In this document: in pieces, positions 39,667-50,802 of the stretch
Layout of the letters: the number at the start of each line of letters is the position of its first letter
Position numbering within the stretch: the stretch's first letter is position 1
NCBI RefSeq assembly: GCF_900100535.1
Contig: NZ_FNDG01000008.1
Coordinates: 186,001-250,000, forward strand
Origin: Phytopseudomonas flavescens
Lineage (GTDB): Bacteria; Pseudomonadota; Gammaproteobacteria; Pseudomonadales; Pseudomonadaceae
Direction: 5' to 3'
Length of the DNA stretch: 64,000 bases
Translations under genes and position numbers: made by a program
Notes under the pieces: generated by a model
What the model was told of the DNA's origin: nothing
The model's input: only the letters and a program-made list of their open reading frames with translations
The model's database searches: none

Positions 39667-40490
39667 TGGCGACCTACGCCGTCGGTGATCTGCAGGGGTG
39701 CCTGAAACCGCTGCAGTGCCTGCTGCAGCGCGTTGCCTTCGACCCCGGGCGCGACCACCTGTGGCTGGTCGGCGATCTGGTCAACCGTGGCCCTGATTCA
39801 CTGGAAACCCTGCGTTTCCTGTACCGCATGCGTCATGCGCTGGTCTGCGTACTGGGCAACCACGACCTGCACCTGCTGGCCGCCTCGCGCAACATCGAGC
39901 GCCTCAAGCGCGGCGACACCCTGCGCGAAATCCTCGACGCAGAGGACCGCGACGACTTGCTCGACTGGCTGCGCAGGCAGAAGCTGCTGCATTACGACGA
40001 GCAGCGCGACATGGCCCTGGTACACGCGGGTATCCCCCCGCAATGGAACATGGCCAAGGCGCTCCGGCGCGCGGCCGAAGTCGAGAATGCACTGGCCGAT
40101 GACGCGCTTTACCCGATGTTTCTCGACGGCATGTATGGCAACGAGCCAGCCCGCTGGGACAAGCAACTGCATGGCGTGACGCGGCTGCGGGTGATCACCA
40201 ACTACTTCACCCGCATGCGTTTCTGCAAGGCCGATGGCACCCTGGATCTGAAGAGCAAGGAGGGCATCGCCACGGCACCGGCCGGCTATCAACCCTGGTT
40301 CAGCCACAAACAGCGCAAGACCCGCGCACAGAAGATCGTCTTCGGTCACTGGGCCTCTTTGGAGGGGCGTTGCGATGAGCCCGGCGTGTTCGCCCTGGAC
40401 TCGGGCTGTGTGTGGGGTGGCAGCATGACCCTGATGAACATCGACAGCGGCGAATACCATCGCTGCGACTGTAGTGAGGAAACAGCATGA
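39666..40490 (+). CDS. apaH: Bis(5'-nucleosyl)-tetraphosphatase (symmetrical) ApaH
   Basis: ApaH splits Ap4A into two ADP and also removes nucleoside-tetraphosphate caps from RNA. The 274-residue metallophosphoesterase shows all the metal-binding blocks: [29 protein letters not shown] and FGHWASLEG. The frame is open far upstream over rsmA, but the ATG at 39666 gives the family start [12 protein letters not shown]. It overlaps glpE by four bases (ATGA). Confidence 0.97.
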   Translation: MATYAVGDLQGCLKPLQCLLQRVAFDPGRDHLWLVGDLVNRGPDSLETLRFLYRMRHALVCVLGNHDLHLLAASRNIERLKRGDTLREILDAEDRDDLLDWLRRQKLLHYDEQRDMALVHAGIPPQWNMAKALRRAAEVENALADDALYPMFLDGMYGNEPARWDKQLHGVTRLRVITNYFTRMRFCKADGTLDLKSKEGIATAPAGYQPWFSHKQRKTRAQKIVFGHWASLEGRCDEPGVFALDSGCVWGGSMTLMNIDSGEYHRCDCSEETA

Positions 40491-40816
40491 GCGAGTTCAA
40501 ACGCATTGCCCCGGAGCAGGCCCGAACCTTGCGCGAGAGTGGCGCGGTGGTTGTCGATATCCGCGATCCACAGAGCTTCGCTGCCGGGCACATCCGCGGC
40601 TCGCAGCACCTGGATAACCACTCCCTGGCGGACTTCATCGCCAAGGCCGATCTGGATGGCCCGGTGATCGTCGCCTGCTATCACGGCAACTCCAGCCAGA
40701 GCGCAGCAGCCTATCTCGCGGGGCAGGGCTTCTCCGATGTCTACAGCCTCGACGGCGGCTTCGAGCTCTGGCGGACCACCTACCCCGAGGAAACCGCTTC
40801 CAGCCAACCTGAATAG
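40487..40816 (+). CDS. glpE: Thiosulfate sulfurtransferase GlpE (rhodanese)
   Basis: GlpE is a single-domain cytoplasmic rhodanese that moves sulfur from thiosulfate to cyanide or thioredoxin. The 109-residue protein has the active-site loop VACYHGNSS with Cys64. It follows apaH with a coupled ATGA overlap. Confidence 0.95.
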   Translation: MSEFKRIAPEQARTLRESGAVVVDIRDPQSFAAGHIRGSQHLDNHSLADFIAKADLDGPVIVACYHGNSSQSAAAYLAGQGFSDVYSLDGGFELWRTTYPEETASSQPE

Positions 40817-41429
40817 ACATGGCCGGGAACCTGATATCCGTCGGTTGACCGGCAGGCCCGCAACATGGCGTTCCTGTATGGATCGCGGCGTACCGCCCGT
40901 GCAAAGCCCCCCCATTCCGACAAAAGGTTTATCTGACCGGCAACAAGCCGCGAGTCCTTGTCGGCGTCGCTCGCGGTGGCCCATGGGGGTAGACCGGGAG
41001 CAAGGCGCATAATTTTTTTTTGCCGCCAGGCCCGCGCCAGCACTGGGCTCGGCTCCCTCCGTAGCGACGCAGGAGCGCGGCTGTCGGCGATCGCGCCTTG
41101 ATCTTGGCGATTCCGAACTATCCTTACCCCAGGCCATCCCAATTCAGGTAGCCGGCCAATCGGCCGAACGGGCCATCGGTAACCACCTTCAGCAGACAGT
41201 CAGGCCATGCAACCACTGGTCATGGCGGGAGAAGGCAGCCGATACGCCGCGCGGGTCACGCACCCGGCGGTGGCTGTCCTCGAACCTGCCACGCCACGGA
41301 CGGGCCGACCACGGGGTTCTGACGGATGCAGGGGGTGCTCGGGGAATTCATTCCGGTCGCACAAGCGCCCGGGCAGTACACCCGCTCGACCGATCCCGGC
41401 CGCTTCCAAGCATCGAGCGAGGTGAAGTC
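40817..41429. other. 613-base gap before prkA, no clear gene
   Basis: No ORF here is convincing. A 72-codon frame ending just before prkA (41207-41425) lacks a ribosome-binding site and has biased composition. A run of nine T follows at 41011-41020 without a strong stem. CTATCCT at 41118-41124 resembles a sigma-S -10 box, in keeping with the known RpoS dependence of the prkA operon elsewhere, and would give a leader of about 300 bases. Confidence 0.4.
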
Positions 41430-43352
41430 ATGAGCATTTTCAGTCACTTCCAGCAACGATTCGAGGCGACTCGCCAGGAGGAGTACTCGCTGCAGGAATA
41501 CCTCGAACTGTGCAAACAGGACCGCAGCGCCTATGCCAGTGCCTCGGAGCGGCTACTGATGGCGATCGGTGAACCGGAGCTGATCGATACCTCGCACACC
41601 CCGCGCTTGTCGCGGATTTTCTCCAACAAGGTGATTCGCCGCTATCCCGCCTTTGCCGACTTCCATGGCATGGAAGAATGCATCGAGCAGATCGTGTCCT
41701 ACTTCCGTCATGCGGCACAGGGCCTGGAGGAGAAGAAACAGATCCTCTACCTGCTGGGGCCGGTCGGTGGCGGCAAATCGTCCCTGGCCGAAAAGCTCAA
41801 GCAACTGATGGAGAAGGTACCCTTCTACGCCATCAAGGGCTCGCCGGTCTTCGAGTCGCCGCTGGGCCTGTTCAATGCGGCCGAGGATGCGGCGATCCTC
41901 GAAGAGGATTACGGGATCCAGCGGCGCTACCTGGGCAGCATCATGTCGCCCTGGGCCAGCAAGCGCCTGGCCGAGTTCGGCGGTGACATCAGCCAGTTCC
42001 GGGTGGTCAAGCTCTACCCCTCGATCCTCAACCAGATCGCCATCGCCAAGACCGAGCCCGGTGACGAGAACAACCAGGACATCTCGGCGCTGGTCGGCAA
42101 GGTGGACATTCGCAAGCTCGAGGAATACCCCCAGAACGATGCCGACGCCTACAGCTACTCGGGCGCGTTGTGCCGGGCCAACCAGGGCCTGATGGAATTC
42201 GTCGAGATGTTCAAGGCGCCGATCAAGGTGCTGCACCCGCTGCTCACTGCGACCCAGGAGGGCAACTACAACAGCACCGAGGGCCTGGGCGCGATTCCCT
42301 ACAACGGCATCCTGCTGGCCCACTCCAACGAATCGGAATGGCACACTTTCCGCAACAACAAGAACAACGAGGCGTTCATCGACCGCATCTACATCGTCAA
42401 GGTGCCCTACTGCCTGCGCGTCAACGACGAGATCAAGATCTACGACAAGCTGTTGATCAGTAGCTCACTGGCCAACGCCCACTGCGCGCCGGACACCCTG
42501 AAGATGCTGGCCCAGTTCTCCACCCTGTCGCGGCTCAAGGAGCCGGACAACTCCAACATCTACTCGAAGATGCGCGTCTACGACGGCGAGAACCTCAAGG
42601 ACACCGATCCCAAGGCCAAGTCGATTCAGGAATACCGTGATGCCGCCGGCGTCGACGAAGGCATGAACGGTCTGTCCACCCGATTCGCCTTCAAGATTCT
42701 CTCCAAGGTGTTCAACTTCGACCCCCATGAAATCGCCGCCAACCCGGTGCATCTGCTGTACGTGCTGGAACAGCAGATCGAACAGGAACAGTTTCCCGGC
42801 GAAGTGCGCGAGCGCTATCTGCGCTTCATCAAGGAATACCTGGCGCCGCGCTACATCGAATTCATCGGCAAGGAGATCCAGACCGCCTACCTGGAATCCT
42901 ACAGCGAGTACGGCCAGAACATCTTCGACCGTTACGTGCTGTACGCCGATTTCTGGATTCAGGATCAAGAGTACCGCGACCCGGAGACCGGCGAAATTCT
43001 CAATCGCGTGGCCCTCAACGAGGAACTGGAGAAAATCGAGAAGCCGGCTGGCATCAGCAACCCGAAAGACTTCCGCAACGAAATCGTCAACTTCGTGCTG
43101 CGCGCTCGCGCCAACAATAACGGCAAGAACCCGACCTGGCTGAGCTACGAGAAGCTGCGCGTGGTGATCGAGAAGAAAATGTTCTCCAACACCGAGGATC
43201 TGCTGCCCGTCATCAGCTTCAACGCCAAGGCCAGCAAGGAGGATCAGCAGAAGCACAACGACTTCGTCAAACGCATGGTCGAGCGCGGCTACACAGAGAA
43301 GCAGGTGCGCCTGCTGTCCGAGTGGTATTTGCGCGTACGTAAATCGCAGTAA
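41430..43352 (+). CDS. prkA: PrkA-family serine protein kinase (YeaG)
   Basis: YeaG/PrkA is a AAA+-type serine kinase produced under nitrogen starvation and stationary phase. The 640 residues carry Walker [12 protein letters not shown] near residue 107, the AAA_PrkA region, and the C-terminal PrkA kinase domain (about 390-630). The operon prkA-yeaH-spoVR is conserved widely in gamma-proteobacteria. The start at 41430 follows GAGGTGAAGTC. Confidence 0.95.
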   Translation: MSIFSHFQQRFEATRQEEYSLQEYLELCKQDRSAYASASERLLMAIGEPELIDTSHTPRLSRIFSNKVIRRYPAFADFHGMEECIEQIVSYFRHAAQGLEEKKQILYLLGPVGGGKSSLAEKLKQLMEKVPFYAIKGSPVFESPLGLFNAAEDAAILEEDYGIQRRYLGSIMSPWASKRLAEFGGDISQFRVVKLYPSILNQIAIAKTEPGDENNQDISALVGKVDIRKLEEYPQNDADAYSYSGALCRANQGLMEFVEMFKAPIKVLHPLLTATQEGNYNSTEGLGAIPYNGILLAHSNESEWHTFRNNKNNEAFIDRIYIVKVPYCLRVNDEIKIYDKLLISSSLANAHCAPDTLKMLAQFSTLSRLKEPDNSNIYSKMRVYDGENLKDTDPKAKSIQEYRDAAGVDEGMNGLSTRFAFKILSKVFNFDPHEIAANPVHLLYVLEQQIEQEQFPGEVRERYLRFIKEYLAPRYIEFIGKEIQTAYLESYSEYGQNIFDRYVLYADFWIQDQEYRDPETGEILNRVALNEELEKIEKPAGISNPKDFRNEIVNFVLRARANNNGKNPTWLSYEKLRVVIEKKMFSNTEDLLPVISFNAKASKEDQQKHNDFVKRMVERGYTEKQVRLLSEWYLRVRKSQ

Positions 43353-43423
43353 GCGGCCTCAGGATTCAGGTCCCGGCACCGAGCAAGCCGTGGCCTGGAG
43401 CCTGCAGTGCCCGGAGGGCTTGT

Positions 43424-44695
43424 ATGAGCTACGTGATCGACCGTCGCCTGAATGGCAAGAACAAGAGTACGGTGAACCGCCAACGGTTCATCCGTCGTTA
43501 CCGTGATCACATCAAGAAGGCCGTGGAGGAGGCGGTCGGCCGCCGCTCCATCACCGACATGGAACACGGCGAGCAGATCAGTATTCCAGGCAGGGACATC
43601 GACGAACCGGTGCTGCACCACGGCCGGGGCGGCAAGCAGACCGTGGTGCATCCCGGCAACAAGGAGTTCATCGCCGGCGAGCGCATCGCACGCCCCCAGG
43701 GCGGCGGGGGCGGCCAGGGGGCTGGCAAGGCCAGCAACTCCGGCGAGGGCATGGACGAGTTCGTCTTCCAGATCACCCAGGAAGAATTCCTCGACTTCAT
43801 GTTCGAGGACCTCGAGCTGCCCAACCTGGTCAAGCGCCACCTGACCGGCGCCGAGACCTTCAAGACCGTCCGCGCGGGTATCAGCAGCGAGGGCAATCCA
43901 TCACGGATCAACATCATCCGCACCTTGCGCTCGGCCCATGCCCGACGCATCGCGCTGTCCGGCAGCAGCCGGGCGAAGCTGCGTGAAGCCAAGGCGGAAC
44001 TGGAACGTCTGCGCCGTGAAGAGCCGGACAACTTCGGCGACATCCAGCTTCTCGAAGCCGACATCGAGCGGCTCAGTGCGCGTATTCACCGTGTTCCGTT
44101 TCTCGACACCTTCGACCTCAAGTACAACCTGCTGGTCAAGCACCCTACCCCCAGCTCCAAGGCCGTGATGTTCTGCCTGATGGACGTTTCCGGCTCCATG
44201 ACCCAGGCCACCAAGGATGTCGCCAAGCGCTTCTTCATCCTGCTGTACCTGTTTCTCAAGCGCAATTACGACAAGATCGACGTGGTCTTCATCCGCCACC
44301 ACACCAGTGCCAAGGAAGTGGATGAAGAAGAATTCTTCTACTCGCGGGAGACCGGCGGCACCATCGTATCCAGCGCCCTGAAAATGATGCAGGAGATCAT
44401 GGCCGAGCGTTACCCGGTCAACGAGTGGAACATCTATGGCGCCCAGGCTTCGGACGGCGATAACTGGAACGACGACTCGCCGGTGTGCCGCGATATCCTG
44501 ATCAAGCAGATCATGCCCTTCGTGCAGTACTTCACCTACGTGGAAATCACCCCGCGCGAGCACCAGGCCCTGTGGTTCGAATATCAGCGGGTCGCCGAGG
44601 CCTTCGACGAGACCTTCGCCCAGCAGCAACTGGTATCGGCAGGCGACATCTACCCGGTATTCCGCGAATTGTTCCAGCGGAGGCTTTCGACATGA
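43424..44695 (+). CDS. yeaH: YeaH/YhbH DUF444 protein with VWA-like domain
   Basis: A 423-residue DUF444 protein. The N-terminal part is basic ([19 protein letters not shown]), a Gly-rich spacer lies near 85-105, and the C-terminal half has a von Willebrand A-like metal site DVSGSM with further acidic positions. It is a partner of the PrkA kinase in stress response; the exact role is unknown. GGAGGG precedes the ATG, and ATGA couples it to the next gene. Confidence 0.94.
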   Translation: MSYVIDRRLNGKNKSTVNRQRFIRRYRDHIKKAVEEAVGRRSITDMEHGEQISIPGRDIDEPVLHHGRGGKQTVVHPGNKEFIAGERIARPQGGGGGQGAGKASNSGEGMDEFVFQITQEEFLDFMFEDLELPNLVKRHLTGAETFKTVRAGISSEGNPSRINIIRTLRSAHARRIALSGSSRAKLREAKAELERLRREEPDNFGDIQLLEADIERLSARIHRVPFLDTFDLKYNLLVKHPTPSSKAVMFCLMDVSGSMTQATKDVAKRFFILLYLFLKRNYDKIDVVFIRHHTSAKEVDEEEFFYSRETGGTIVSSALKMMQEIMAERYPVNEWNIYGAQASDGDNWNDDSPVCRDILIKQIMPFVQYFTYVEITPREHQALWFEYQRVAEAFDETFAQQQLVSAGDIYPVFRELFQRRLST

Positions 44696-46251
44696 GCAGC
44701 AAGAAACGCCAGCCGCTATCCACCGGCTCGGAATGGACCTTCGAGCTGATCCGCGACTACGACCGGGAAATCAGCCGGCTCGCCGAACGCTATGCACTGG
44801 ATACCTACCCGAACCAGATCGAGGTGATCACCGCCGAGCAGATGATGGATGCCTACGCCTCCGTGGGCATGCCGCTGGGCTATCACCACTGGTCGTACGG
44901 CAAGCAATTCCTCAGCACAGAGAAATCCTACAGCCGCGGCCAGATGGGCCTGGCGTACGAAATCGTGATCAATTCCGACCCCTGTATCGCCTACCTGATG
45001 GAAGAGAACACCATCACCATGCAGGCGCTGGTGATCGCCCATGCCTGCTATGGCCACAACAGCTTTTTCAAGGGCAATTACCTGTTCCGCACCTGGACGG
45101 ACGCCAGCTCGATCATCGATTACCTGGTGTTCGCCAAGCAGTACATCACCCAGTGCGAAGAGCGCCATGGCATCGATGCGGTCGAGGACCTGATCGACTC
45201 CTGCCACGCCCTGATGAACTACGGCGTGGACCGCTACAAACGTCCGTACCCGATATCCGCGGAGGAGGAGCGCCGTCGCCAGAAGGACCGCGAAGAGCAC
45301 CTGCAGCGGCAGATCAACGACCTGTGGCGCACCATTCCCAAGAGTGCCAGCAAGTCCGGTGACGGCGACAACAAGCGCTTTCCGGCGGAGCCTCAGGAGA
45401 ACATCCTGTACTTTCTGGAAAAGCACGCCCCGCTGCTGGAGCCCTGGCAGCGCGAGGTGATCCGCATCGTGCGCAAGATTGCCCAGTACTTCTACCCGCA
45501 GCGCCAGACCCAGGTCATGAACGAGGGCTGGGCGACGTTCTGGCACTACACCCTGATGAACGACCTGTACGACGAAGGCCTGGTCACCGACGGCTTCATG
45601 ATGGAGTTCCTGCAGTCGCACACCAGCGTGGTGTTCCAGCCCTCCTTCGACAGCCCCTATTACAGCGGCATCAACCCCTATGCACTGGGCTTCGCCATGT
45701 ACCGCGACATCCGCCGTATCTGCGAAGCCCCCACCGAGGAAGATCGCCACTGGTTCCCGGACATCGCCGGCAGCGACTGGCTGAGCACCCTGAAATTCGC
45801 CATGACCAGCTTCAAGGACGAGAGCTTCATCCTGCAGTACCTGTCACCCAAGGTGATCCGCGACCTGAAGCTGTTCAGCATTCTCGACGATGATCAGAAG
45901 GACGAATTGACCGTTCCGGCCATCCATGACGAGCCGGGTTACCGGACTATCCGCGAAACCCTGGCCGCCCAATACAACCTGGGCAATCGCGAGCCCAACG
46001 TGCAGATCTGGAGCATCGACCGCCGTGGTGACCGCTCGCTGACCCTGCGCCACTTCCAGCACGACCGCAAACCCCTGGGCAGTTCCACCGAGGAAGTGCT
46101 CAGGCACCTGCACCGCCTGTGGGGATTCGATATCCACCTGCAGACCCTGCAGGGCGAGCAAATCGTCAATACCCAGCATGTCCCACCCAGGGGCGACGCG
46201 GCCGCGAACGGCGAATTCCCGCGCCTGGATCTGCACATCCCGCCGCTCTGA
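44692..46251 (+). CDS. spoVR: SpoVR family protein (YcgB)
   Basis: A 519-residue SpoVR/YcgB protein. The Bacillus homologue acts in spore cortex formation, and the enteric homologue YcgB is RpoS-controlled and of unknown function. Conserved stretches include [28 protein letters not shown] and [14 protein letters not shown]; the His/Glu clusters suggest a metalloenzyme. The start overlaps yeaH by four bases, which fixes it at 44692. Confidence 0.95.
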   Translation: MSSKKRQPLSTGSEWTFELIRDYDREISRLAERYALDTYPNQIEVITAEQMMDAYASVGMPLGYHHWSYGKQFLSTEKSYSRGQMGLAYEIVINSDPCIAYLMEENTITMQALVIAHACYGHNSFFKGNYLFRTWTDASSIIDYLVFAKQYITQCEERHGIDAVEDLIDSCHALMNYGVDRYKRPYPISAEEERRRQKDREEHLQRQINDLWRTIPKSASKSGDGDNKRFPAEPQENILYFLEKHAPLLEPWQREVIRIVRKIAQYFYPQRQTQVMNEGWATFWHYTLMNDLYDEGLVTDGFMMEFLQSHTSVVFQPSFDSPYYSGINPYALGFAMYRDIRRICEAPTEEDRHWFPDIAGSDWLSTLKFAMTSFKDESFILQYLSPKVIRDLKLFSILDDDQKDELTVPAIHDEPGYRTIRETLAAQYNLGNREPNVQIWSIDRRGDRSLTLRHFQHDRKPLGSSTEEVLRHLHRLWGFDIHLQTLQGEQIVNTQHVPPRGDAAANGEFPRLDLHIPPL

Positions 46252-46336
46252 AAAGCGGGCCCGCCGGGGCCCGTGCTCTGCCCACGACGACAGCCTCCTG
46301 CACAGCGGTTATCCTTTGCCGATGACGGAGAACCCT

Positions 46337-47581
46337 ATGCTCATCTACAAAGTTGGCGGTGCCGTCCGCGATCGCCTGCTCGGCCGCCCGGTCACCGAGA
46401 TCGACTGGGTGGTGGTTGGCGCCACCGCCGAGGCCATGCTGGAAGCGGGCTATCGCCCGGTCGGCGCGGATTTCCCGGTGTTCCTGCATCCACGAACAGG
46501 CGAGGAGTACGCCTTGGCGCGCACCGAGCGCAAGAGTGGTCGCGGCTACGGCGGCTTCACCTTTCACGCCAGCCCGGAAGTGACTCTGGAAGAGGACCTG
46601 ATCCGCCGCGACCTGACCATCAACGCCATCGCCGAAGACCGGGATGGCAGGCTCATCGACCCCTACGGCGGGCAACGCGACCTGGCCGCCAAACAGCTGC
46701 GCCATGTCTCGCCGGCTTTCGCCGAGGATCCCCTGCGCGTGCTGCGCGTGGCACGCTTCGCCGCCCGCTATGCACCGCTGGGCTTCAGCGTGGCGGCCGA
46801 GACCCTGGCGCTGATGCGCCAACTGGCCGAATCGGGCGAGCTGGACGCTCTGACCCCGGAACGCAGCTGGAAGGAAATATCCCGAGCCTTGATGGAGCCA
46901 CGCCCCGACGTTTTCATCCAGGTACTGCACGACTGTACAGCTCTGGCAGCCATGCTGCCTGAAGTGGATGCGCTGTTCGGGGTACCGCAGCCACCCGCCC
47001 ACCACCCGGAGATAGATACCGGCATTCACGTGCTGGCCGTGCTGCGCCAGTGCGCCGACCACGGCCAACCGTTGCCGGTTCGCTGGGCCTGCCTGCTGCA
47101 CGACGTGGGCAAGGGCCTGACCGAGCCCGCCGAGTGGCCCCGGCATATCGCCCACGAACAGCGTGGCATCCCGCTGATCCAGGCGATCAACAAACGCTGC
47201 AGGGTTCCCCGGGAATGTCAGGAGCTGGCCGAACTGGTCGGGGAGTTCCACACCCATGCCCATCGCGCCCTGGAACTACGGGCCTCGACGCTGCTGGAGC
47301 TGATGCAGCGCTTCGACGTGTTCCGCCGCCCGCAGCGCTTCGAGGCCTTCGTCGCCGCCAGCGAAATGGATGCCCGGGGTCGTCATGGCCTGGAACAGCG
47401 TGAATACCCGCAAGCCCGCTATCTGCTGGACGCCATGCAGGCGGTTCGCAAGGTGGCCGTGCAGCCACTGCTCGAGCGCGGTTACAAGGGCGCGGAACTG
47501 GGGGAAGCGCTGAGTCGTGAACGTCTCGCCGCACTTGAGGCGTTCAAGCATGGCAATGGCAAAGAACAGGATCAGGGCTAG
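46337..47581 (+). CDS. cca: CCA tRNA nucleotidyltransferase (with HD domain)
   Basis: Cca adds or repairs the 3' CCA end of tRNAs. The 414-residue class II enzyme starts [16 protein letters not shown], has the catalytic Asp pair in EIDWVVVGA, the [10 protein letters not shown] template block, and a C-terminal HD phosphohydrolase domain (LLHDVGKG) as in E. coli. GGAG lies seven bases before the ATG at 46337; earlier in-frame starts fall in spoVR. Confidence 0.96.
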   Translation: MLIYKVGGAVRDRLLGRPVTEIDWVVVGATAEAMLEAGYRPVGADFPVFLHPRTGEEYALARTERKSGRGYGGFTFHASPEVTLEEDLIRRDLTINAIAEDRDGRLIDPYGGQRDLAAKQLRHVSPAFAEDPLRVLRVARFAARYAPLGFSVAAETLALMRQLAESGELDALTPERSWKEISRALMEPRPDVFIQVLHDCTALAAMLPEVDALFGVPQPPAHHPEIDTGIHVLAVLRQCADHGQPLPVRWACLLHDVGKGLTEPAEWPRHIAHEQRGIPLIQAINKRCRVPRECQELAELVGEFHTHAHRALELRASTLLELMQRFDVFRRPQRFEAFVAASEMDARGRHGLEQREYPQARYLLDAMQAVRKVAVQPLLERGYKGAELGEALSRERLAALEAFKHGNGKEQDQG

Positions 47582-47630
47582 GGTCCGTTGGCGTTTCAGC
47601 GCGAGCCGCGTTGCCATGCAAAATCGCGCC

Positions 47631-48158
47631 CTAGGGCGACGGCAGCAACTCGGCAGGCGTCAGCTCGGTACCGCGCCACTGAAACGACACCGGCCACAGC
47701 TGCTGCTCGATGCGCGCCTCGCGCCACAACTGGGCGAAGCTGTGCCCGACGCCCGGGTGCTCGACGTCGGGTACCAGCAGGGCCAGCGGCCTGAGCACGA
47801 AGGCGTTGCTGAGGATTTCCGCACGGGGCAGCACCAGGCCATCGAAGTTGCCCACCAGGGCGTCGTACATCAGCACGTCGATATCCAGTGGCAAGCCTTT
47901 ACGATCCGGGGCATAGCGGCCGTTGTCGGCTTCGATGAACTTCAACCGGCGGTCCAGCTCGAGCAACGGCAAGGCGGTCTGCCCGGCAATCACCAGATTG
48001 AAGAACGGACCGCTCTTGATGCCCACCGCCAGGCTTTCGAAAACCGGCGAACAGCGCATGTCGGTGACGATCTCGGCCAGGGCGTCGAGGCCGGCGCACA
48101 AATGCGCCTCACGCTCCATGTTGCTGCCCAGGCCCAGCAGTATCGGGGTTAGCGGCAT
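47631..48158 (-). CDS. folK: 2-amino-4-hydroxy-6-hydroxymethyldihydropteridine pyrophosphokinase
   Basis: FolK transfers pyrophosphate from ATP to the folate pterin. The 175 residues begin PILLGLGSNMEREAHL and show LDIDVLMYDALVGN and LPRAEILSNAFVLRPL, family marks. It overlaps folB, which supplies an earlier step, by ten bases. Confidence 0.95.
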   Translation of the reverse strand: MPLTPILLGLGSNMEREAHLCAGLDALAEIVTDMRCSPVFESLAVGIKSGPFFNLVIAGQTALPLLELDRRLKFIEADNGRYAPDRKGLPLDIDVLMYDALVGNFDGLVLPRAEILSNAFVLRPLALLVPDVEHPGVGHSFAQLWREARIEQQLWPVSFQWRGTELTPAELLPSP

Positions 48159-48505
48159 CCGCGCTCGATCTCCACGCCAACACCACCATGGGCGGCGGGC
48201 ACGGCGCCCGGCTTGGTCAGGCGCAAACGCACCCAGGGGATGCCGAACTCGCTCATCAGCACCTCGACCAGGCGCTCTGCGAAGGTTTCCACGAGGATGA
48301 ACTGCGACTCGCTGGCGAACGCCTGGATACGCGTGGACAGCGAGGCGTAATCCAGCGCCTTGCTCAGGTCATCGTCTTCGGCCGCCGGCCGGTTGTCCCA
48401 ACCCAGCCACAGATCCAGCTGCAGGCATTGGCGGATGGTGCGTTCCCAGTCGTAGGCACCGATGACGGTATCGACTTCCAGACCCGCGATAAACACTGTG
48501 TCCAA
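48149..48505 (-). CDS. folB: Dihydroneopterin aldolase FolB (TTG start)
   Basis: FolB cleaves dihydroneopterin in folate synthesis. The 118-residue protein runs [21 protein letters not shown] through to GVGVEIERG. The start is taken as TTG at 48505, since GGAGAG lies six bases ahead and P. aeruginosa FolB starts at this residue; the ATG at 48523 would add six unsupported residues. It is head-to-head with plsY over a 74-base gap that must hold both promoters. Confidence 0.88.
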   Translation of the reverse strand: MDTVFIAGLEVDTVIGAYDWERTIRQCLQLDLWLGWDNRPAAEDDDLSKALDYASLSTRIQAFASESQFILVETFAERLVEVLMSEFGIPWVRLRLTKPGAVPAAHGGVGVEIERGCR

Positions 48506-48579
48506 GCATGCTCTCCACGGCACGACAAGCTCGTCGTACCTCGTTAGAATCGGGCATCCCCCGGCGCGGAATGGATACC

Positions 48580-49149
48580 ATGTTTTGGTTGCTGGCGATC
48601 CTCGCCTACCTGCTCGGCTCGCTGTCCTTCGCTATCCTGCTCAGCCGCATGACCGGTCTGGCGGATCCCCGCGCCAGTGGTTCGGGTAATCCCGGCGCCA
48701 CCAACATGCTGAGGGTCGCGGGCAAGCGACTGGCCATTCTCACGCTGATTGGCGATCTGTTCAAAGGTTTGCTGCCGGTTGTGCTTGCCGACCACCTGGG
48801 ATTCGGGCTGCAGCAGCAGGCCTGGCTGGGGCTGGCGGCCGTGGTCGGGCATCTTTATCCGATCTACTTCCGCTTTCGCGGCGGCAAAGGCGTCGCCACC
48901 GCAGCCGGCATGCTGCTGGGCCTGTACCCGCCAGCGGCGCTGCTGGCGTTGGGCACCTGGCTGCTGACCTTCACGCTGACCCGTACCAGCTCCCTCGCCG
49001 CACTGACCGCAGCGCCGCTGACCTTGCCGCTGCTCGCCTGGCAACAACCGGAAGCATTGCTGCCGACGTGCGTGCTGAGTGGGCTGATCGTCTGGCGCCA
49101 CCGTGGCAATCTACGCGATCTGTGGGCTGGCCGTGAGCGGCATTTCTAA
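48580..49149 (+). CDS. plsY: Acyl-phosphate glycerol-3-phosphate acyltransferase PlsY
   Basis: PlsY makes lysophosphatidate from acyl-phosphate and glycerol-3-phosphate in the inner membrane. The 189 residues contain seven predicted spans and the three family motifs [29 protein letters not shown] and the C-terminal region [10 protein letters not shown]. The ATG at 48580 gives the family start [13 protein letters not shown]; the ATG at 48571 is too close to its purine stretch. Confidence 0.95.
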   Translation: MFWLLAILAYLLGSLSFAILLSRMTGLADPRASGSGNPGATNMLRVAGKRLAILTLIGDLFKGLLPVVLADHLGFGLQQQAWLGLAAVVGHLYPIYFRFRGGKGVATAAGMLLGLYPPAALLALGTWLLTFTLTRTSSLAALTAAPLTLPLLAWQQPEALLPTCVLSGLIVWRHRGNLRDLWAGRERHF

Positions 49150-49186
49150 GGGCAGCGTCAAGCCACAAGCAACATCCCACTCTCGT

Positions 49187-50230
49187 TCAGCTTTCTACAC
49201 GAGGCCCGCAGCCAGGCAGATCTTCCATCGGCCAGCGTGCCTGCACGCTGATCGCCAGGTCCTGATGCTGCCCGGCCAGCAGACGCTGGCAGCCGGCGTA
49301 GGCGATCATTGCGCCATTGTCGGTACAGAATGCCGGACGGGCGTAGAAGACCTTGCCCTTCAACGCTGCCAGCATGTCCTCCAGCGACAGGCGCAGCGCC
49401 TGGTTGGCGCTGACACCGCCGGCGATCACCAGGCTGTCGAGCCCCGTCTGCTTGAGCGCACGGCGGCATTTGATGGTCAGCGTCTCGACCACCGCCTGCT
49501 GGAACGCCTGGGCCACGTCGCAGCGGGTCTGCTCGCTGTCGTCACCATTGGCGCAGCACTGCTGCCAGGTATTGAGGGTAAAGGTCTTGAGGCCGCTGAA
49601 ACTGAAGTCCAGACCAGGGCGATCGGTCATCGGCCGCGGGAACGCGAAACGCCCCGGCGTGCCACGCTCGGCGAGCCGGGCGATTTCCGGGCCGCCGGGG
49701 TAACGCAGGCCCATCAGCTTGGCGGTCTTGTCGAACGCCTCGCCGGCAGCATCGTCCAGCGACTCGCCGAGTAACTGGTACTCGCCGATGCCATCGACCC
49801 GCACCAGTTGAGTGTGCCCGCCCGACACCAGCAAGGCGACGAACGGAAAAGCTGGTGGAGTCGGCTCTAGCATGGGTGCCAGCAGATGCCCCTCCATGTG
49901 GTGCACGCCGATGGCCGGGATATCCCAGGCAAACGCCAGCGCCTGGGCGCAGGAGGCACCGACCAGCAGCGCGCCGACCAGCCCCGGCCCGGCAGTGTAG
50001 GCGATGGCGTCGATATCGCTGGCCACGCAGCCGGCGTCGTCCAGCACCTGGCGGATCAGCGGCAGCATGCGTTTGACATGATCGCGGGAGGCCAGCTCAG
50101 GCACCACGCCGCCATAGGCGCGGTGCAGGTCGATCTGGCTGAACAGCGCATCGGCGAGCAGCCCGCGCTCGCTGTCGTAGAGCGCGACGCCGGTCTCGTC
50201 GCACGAAGTTTCCAATCCCAGCACAAGCAT
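49187..50230 (-). CDS. tsaD: tRNA N6-adenosine threonylcarbamoyltransferase TsaD
   Basis: TsaD transfers threonylcarbamoyl to A37 of ANN-decoding tRNAs with TsaB and TsaE. The 347 residues start [19 protein letters not shown] and have the metal-binding HHMEGH (His111, His115), the SGGHTQLV phosphate loop and [12 protein letters not shown] lies seven bases before the ATG at 50230. It is divergent from rpsU, the normal arrangement in gamma-proteobacteria. Confidence 0.97.
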   Translation of the reverse strand: MLVLGLETSCDETGVALYDSERGLLADALFSQIDLHRAYGGVVPELASRDHVKRMLPLIRQVLDDAGCVASDIDAIAYTAGPGLVGALLVGASCAQALAFAWDIPAIGVHHMEGHLLAPMLEPTPPAFPFVALLVSGGHTQLVRVDGIGEYQLLGESLDDAAGEAFDKTAKLMGLRYPGGPEIARLAERGTPGRFAFPRPMTDRPGLDFSFSGLKTFTLNTWQQCCANGDDSEQTRCDVAQAFQQAVVETLTIKCRRALKQTGLDSLVIAGGVSANQALRLSLEDMLAALKGKVFYARPAFCTDNGAMIAYAGCQRLLAGQHQDLAISVQARWPMEDLPGCGPRVES

Positions 50231-50334
50231 GGTTTCGCCTCGAGGTTGAGCAGTCCGGCAGCCCGCCGGGCGTGAAAGGCCGGCATGATAATCGTCGCCA
50301 AGCGGCGCAGACCAGTGCTTTTCGATCAGAGGCT

Positions 50335-50363
50335 TTGCATTCCGGTCGACGAGGCGGTAACAT
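50335..50363 (+). promoter_or_regulatory. Sigma-70 promoter of rpsU-dnaG-rpoD
   Basis: TTGCAT and TAACAT are separated by exactly 17 bases; the predicted start near 50370 gives a leader of about 75 bases. rpsU has AAGAAGG ten bases ahead. Confidence 0.65.
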
Positions 50364-50444
50364 CCGCAACCCTTAAAAACCTGTGATCTTTCCGTGCCAT
50401 TGCCGGAAGACACAAACCTCCGGTAATAAAGAAGGTAGCTCTGG

Positions 50445-50660
50445 ATGCCAGCCGTCAAAGTTAAAGAGAACGAACCCTTCGACGTAGCTCTGCGTCGTTT
50501 CAAGCGCTCCTGCGAAAAAGCCGGTGTTCTGGCCGAAGTTCGTAGCCGCGAATTCTACGAAAAGCCGACCGCCGAGCGTAAGCGCAAAGCCGCTGCCGCC
50601 GTCAAGCGTCACGCCAAGAAAGTGCAGCGCGAACAGCGCCGCAGCGTTCGCCTGTACTAA
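50445..50660 (+). CDS. rpsU: 30S ribosomal protein S21
   Basis: S21 (71 residues) is very basic and helps 16S anti-Shine-Dalgarno access. The sequence [20 protein letters not shown] and the Arg/Lys-rich end are standard. It leads the macromolecular synthesis operon. Confidence 0.99.
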   Translation: MPAVKVKENEPFDVALRRFKRSCEKAGVLAEVRSREFYEKPTAERKRKAAAAVKRHAKKVQREQRRSVRLY

Positions 50661-50681
50661 TAGGGTACACGCAACGTCCGA

Positions 50682-50703
50682 ATGCCCGGCTTACCCCGGG
50701 CAT
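50682..50703 (+). other. Hairpin after rpsU
   Basis: ATGCCCGG-CTTACC-CCGGGCAT is a perfect eight-base stem 21 bases past the rpsU stop without a T run, so it is more likely an RNA-stabilising or processing stem than a terminator. Confidence 0.55.
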
Positions 50704-50714
50704 CATCGTCAAAG

Positions 50715-50751
50715 ACTCCGCATCGCCACCCGGCGAATGATCGGAGTTTTT
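50715..50751 (+). terminator. Partial terminator between rpsU and dnaG
   Basis: ACTCCG pairs with CGGAGT around an inner TCGCC/GGCGA stem, followed by five T. This is where the E. coli operon has its T1 terminator, which lets most polymerases stop after rpsU so that less DnaG and RpoD than S21 are made. Confidence 0.75.
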
Positions 50752-50802
50752 GCGTTCTTGCCGCTATCGCTTGCCGTGTTATCACGGCACCACTGAGCAC
50801 TT

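Noticed and set aside
41207..41425. 72-codon ORF just before prkA
   Set aside because: No ribosome-binding site, Arg/Pro/Ser-rich composition typical of random high-GC frames.
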